Assembly (NCBI RefSeq): GCF_016805305.1
Contig: NZ_JAERQN010000020.1
Span: 1-52,511, forward strand
Length of the DNA: 52,511 nt
DNA from: Falsiroseomonas ponticola
GTDB taxonomy: Bacteria; Pseudomonadota; Alphaproteobacteria; Acetobacterales; Acetobacteraceae
Reading direction: 5' to 3'
The notes under the pieces were generated by a model. It saw only the letters and a program-made list of their open reading frames with translations, was not told where the DNA came from and did not search any database. Shown one piece after another: positions 51,368 through 52,511 of this stretch (the stretch's first letter is position 1; each line of letters starts with the position of its first letter). Position numbers and translations under genes: made by a program.

Positions 51368-52390
51368 ATGGCAGTGAAGGTCGCCATCAACGGCTTCGGG
51401 CGCATCGGCCGCCTGGTGCTGCGCGCGATGATCGAGAGCAACCGCACCGACGTCGAATGCGTGGCCATCAACGACCTCGGCAGCGTGGAAGCCAACGCCC
51501 ACCTGTTCCGCTACGACAGCGTGCATGGCCGCTTCCCCGGCGAGGTTGCCGTCGATGGCAACAAGATCATCATCACCGCCAATGGCCGCACCTACGCGCC
51601 CATCGTCGTCAGCGCGGAACGTGACCCGACCAAGGTTCCCTTCCAGGGCGTCGATGTCGCCATGGAATGCACCGGCATCTTCACCAGCAAGGAGAAGGCC
51701 TCCGCGCTGATCACCGCGGGTGCGCGCAAGGTCGTCATCTCCGCGCCCGGCGACAACGCCGACGCCACCATCGTCTATGGCGTGAACCACCAGACGCTGA
51801 CGAAGGAGATGACGGTCATCTCCAACGCCTCCTGCACCACCAACTGCCTGGCCCCCATCGCCAAGGTGCTGCATGAGAATTTCGGCATCGTCCGCGGCTA
51901 CATGGTGACGATCCACGCCTATACCGGCGACCAGAACACGGTCGATACGCTGCACAAGGACCTGCACCGCGCCCGCGCGGCCGCCGTCTCCGCCATCCCG
52001 ACCTCGACGGGCGCCGCGAAGGCCGTGGGCCTGGTGATGCCGGAGCTGAAGGGCAAGCTGGACGGCACCGCCATCCGCATCCCGACGCCGAACGTCTCCC
52101 TCGTCAGCCTCGACTTCGTGCCCGCGAAGACGGAAGGCCTGACCAAGGAAGCGATCAACGCCGTGATGAAGGCGGCCTCCGAATCCGGCCCGCTCAAGGG
52201 CATCCTCGGCTACAACACCGCGCCGCTGGTCAGCATCGATTTCAACCACGACCCGCACAGCAGCACCTTCGACGCCACCCAGACCCAGGTGGTCGATGGC
52301 GGCCTGGTGCGCGTGATGTCCTGGTACGACAATGAGTGGGGCTTCTCGAACCGCATGTCCGACACGGCGGCGCTGTTCGGCAGCCTCTGA
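51368..52390 (+). CDS. gap: Glyceraldehyde-3-phosphate dehydrogenase, type I
   Basis: A 340-residue glycolytic enzyme converting glyceraldehyde 3-phosphate to 1,3-bisphosphoglycerate. INGFGRIGRLVLRA binds NAD; Asn34-Asp35-Leu in AINDL suggests NAD preference. The catalytic Cys156 lies in SNASCTTNCLAP and the active-site His in TIHAYTGDQ. WYDNEWGFSNRM closes the protein. An AAGGAAGGGGAG ribosome binding site precedes the ATG. The tkt-gap order suggests a carbon-metabolism operon; pgk often comes next but lies beyond the window. Confidence 0.97.
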   Translation: MAVKVAINGFGRIGRLVLRAMIESNRTDVECVAINDLGSVEANAHLFRYDSVHGRFPGEVAVDGNKIIITANGRTYAPIVVSAERDPTKVPFQGVDVAMECTGIFTSKEKASALITAGARKVVISAPGDNADATIVYGVNHQTLTKEMTVISNASCTTNCLAPIAKVLHENFGIVRGYMVTIHAYTGDQNTVDTLHKDLHRARAAAVSAIPTSTGAAKAVGLVMPELKGKLDGTAIRIPTPNVSLVSLDFVPAKTEGLTKEAINAVMKAASESGPLKGILGYNTAPLVSIDFNHDPHSSTFDATQTQVVDGGLVRVMSWYDNEWGFSNRMSDTAALFGSL

Positions 52391-52399
52391 CCGCCTTCC

Positions 52400-52511
52400 C
52401 CCTCCCCCGCTCCGCGGGGGAGGGTCGGGGTGGGGGCCCGCCCCCCCCCGCCGGACCAGGTCAGCCGCGCGCGGGCCAAAACCCTCCCCCCCCCCGCCGC
52501 CAAGCGGCACC
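52400..52511 (+). repeat. Dispersed palindromic element, copy 4, and C-rich tail
   Basis: CCCTCCCCCGC (52400-52410), loop TCC, GCGGGGGAGGG (52414-52424), then TCGGGGTGGGGG. The rest to the window edge is non-coding and holds two runs of nine to ten C. It may terminate tkt-gap. No gene start is seen in these last 110 bases. Confidence 0.7.

Overview
The window is a very GC-rich (roughly 70% by eye) chromosomal segment from an alphaproteobacterium. Gene content, gene order and protein flavour point to an Acetobacteraceae member resembling Roseomonas; this is inference from composition and synteny, not from a search. Almost all of it is core housekeeping sequence. The only mobile DNA seen is the end of an IS5-family element at the left edge (1-117). 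There is no CRISPR array, prophage or rRNA. One tRNA gene, tRNA-Leu(CAG), lies at 9272-9358.

Layout. (1) 117-9117, minus strand: glutamate synthase gltD-gltB, then a GH10 endo-xylanase-like lipoprotein whose GTG start overlaps the gltB stop, then a glutathione S-transferase; upstream of gltD lies a spacer rich in palindromes, then an NDUFA9-like NAD(P)-binding protein. (2) 9272-12074, plus: tRNA-Leu, a membrane diguanylate-cyclase-like protein with a broken GGDEF motif, and a ribonuclease D-like exonuclease. (3) 12136-16982, plus: lptC-lptA-lptB-rpoN-hpf (LPS transport, sigma-54, ribosome hibernation), preceded by a sigma-54-like promoter candidate. (4) 17134-22048, plus: rpmH-rnpA-yidD-yidC-engB, a small secreted protein, and argB. 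(5) 22064-25843, minus: a phosphotransferase, a DUF2336 protein and a PAS-GGDEF protein. (6) 25964-29720, plus: dapD, dapE, a membrane protein and an Ldh-family dehydrogenase. (7) 29724-31947, minus: def-fmt-truA. (8) 32101-37116, plus: a small heat-shock protein with a hairpin over its ribosome binding site, a DUF1150 protein, a MerA-like flavoprotein, 3-hydroxybutyrate dehydrogenase, a patatin and an orphan. (9) 37204-42552, minus: a zinc alcohol dehydrogenase, rlmI-DUF3293, an EamA transporter, a possible permuted papain-like protein and a class II aldolase. (10) 42621-52390: an AhpD-like enzyme, an M20 amidohydrolase, a coiled-coil membrane protein, a VIT/CCC1-like protein (minus), a secreted alpha/beta hydrolase, a CaCA antiporter, transketolase and GAPDH.

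How genes work together. Many neighbours overlap by 1-4 bases (ATGA, GTGA or TGATG), so translational coupling is common: gltB/xylanase, lptC/A/B, rnpA/yidD, yidC/engB, truA/fmt/def, rlmI/DUF3293, DUF2336/GGDEF. Operon themes are ammonia assimilation, envelope biogenesis with sigma-54 control, tRNA/ribosome and secretion, lysine/peptidoglycan precursor synthesis (dapD/dapE), formyl-Met processing, and polyhydroxybutyrate or lipid use (bdhA plus patatin).

I did not find a clearly new multi-gene system. The best leads are: the xylanase coupled to glutamate synthase; the sigma-54-like site in front of the operon that encodes sigma-54; the heat-shock leader hairpin; the possible CTG start after dapE; the permuted papain-like protein; and several families of dispersed palindromic intergenic elements (CCCTC-stem elements at 17005, 26831, 43198 and 52400; paired large palindromes at 41621-41727; paired palindromes at 46143-46198).
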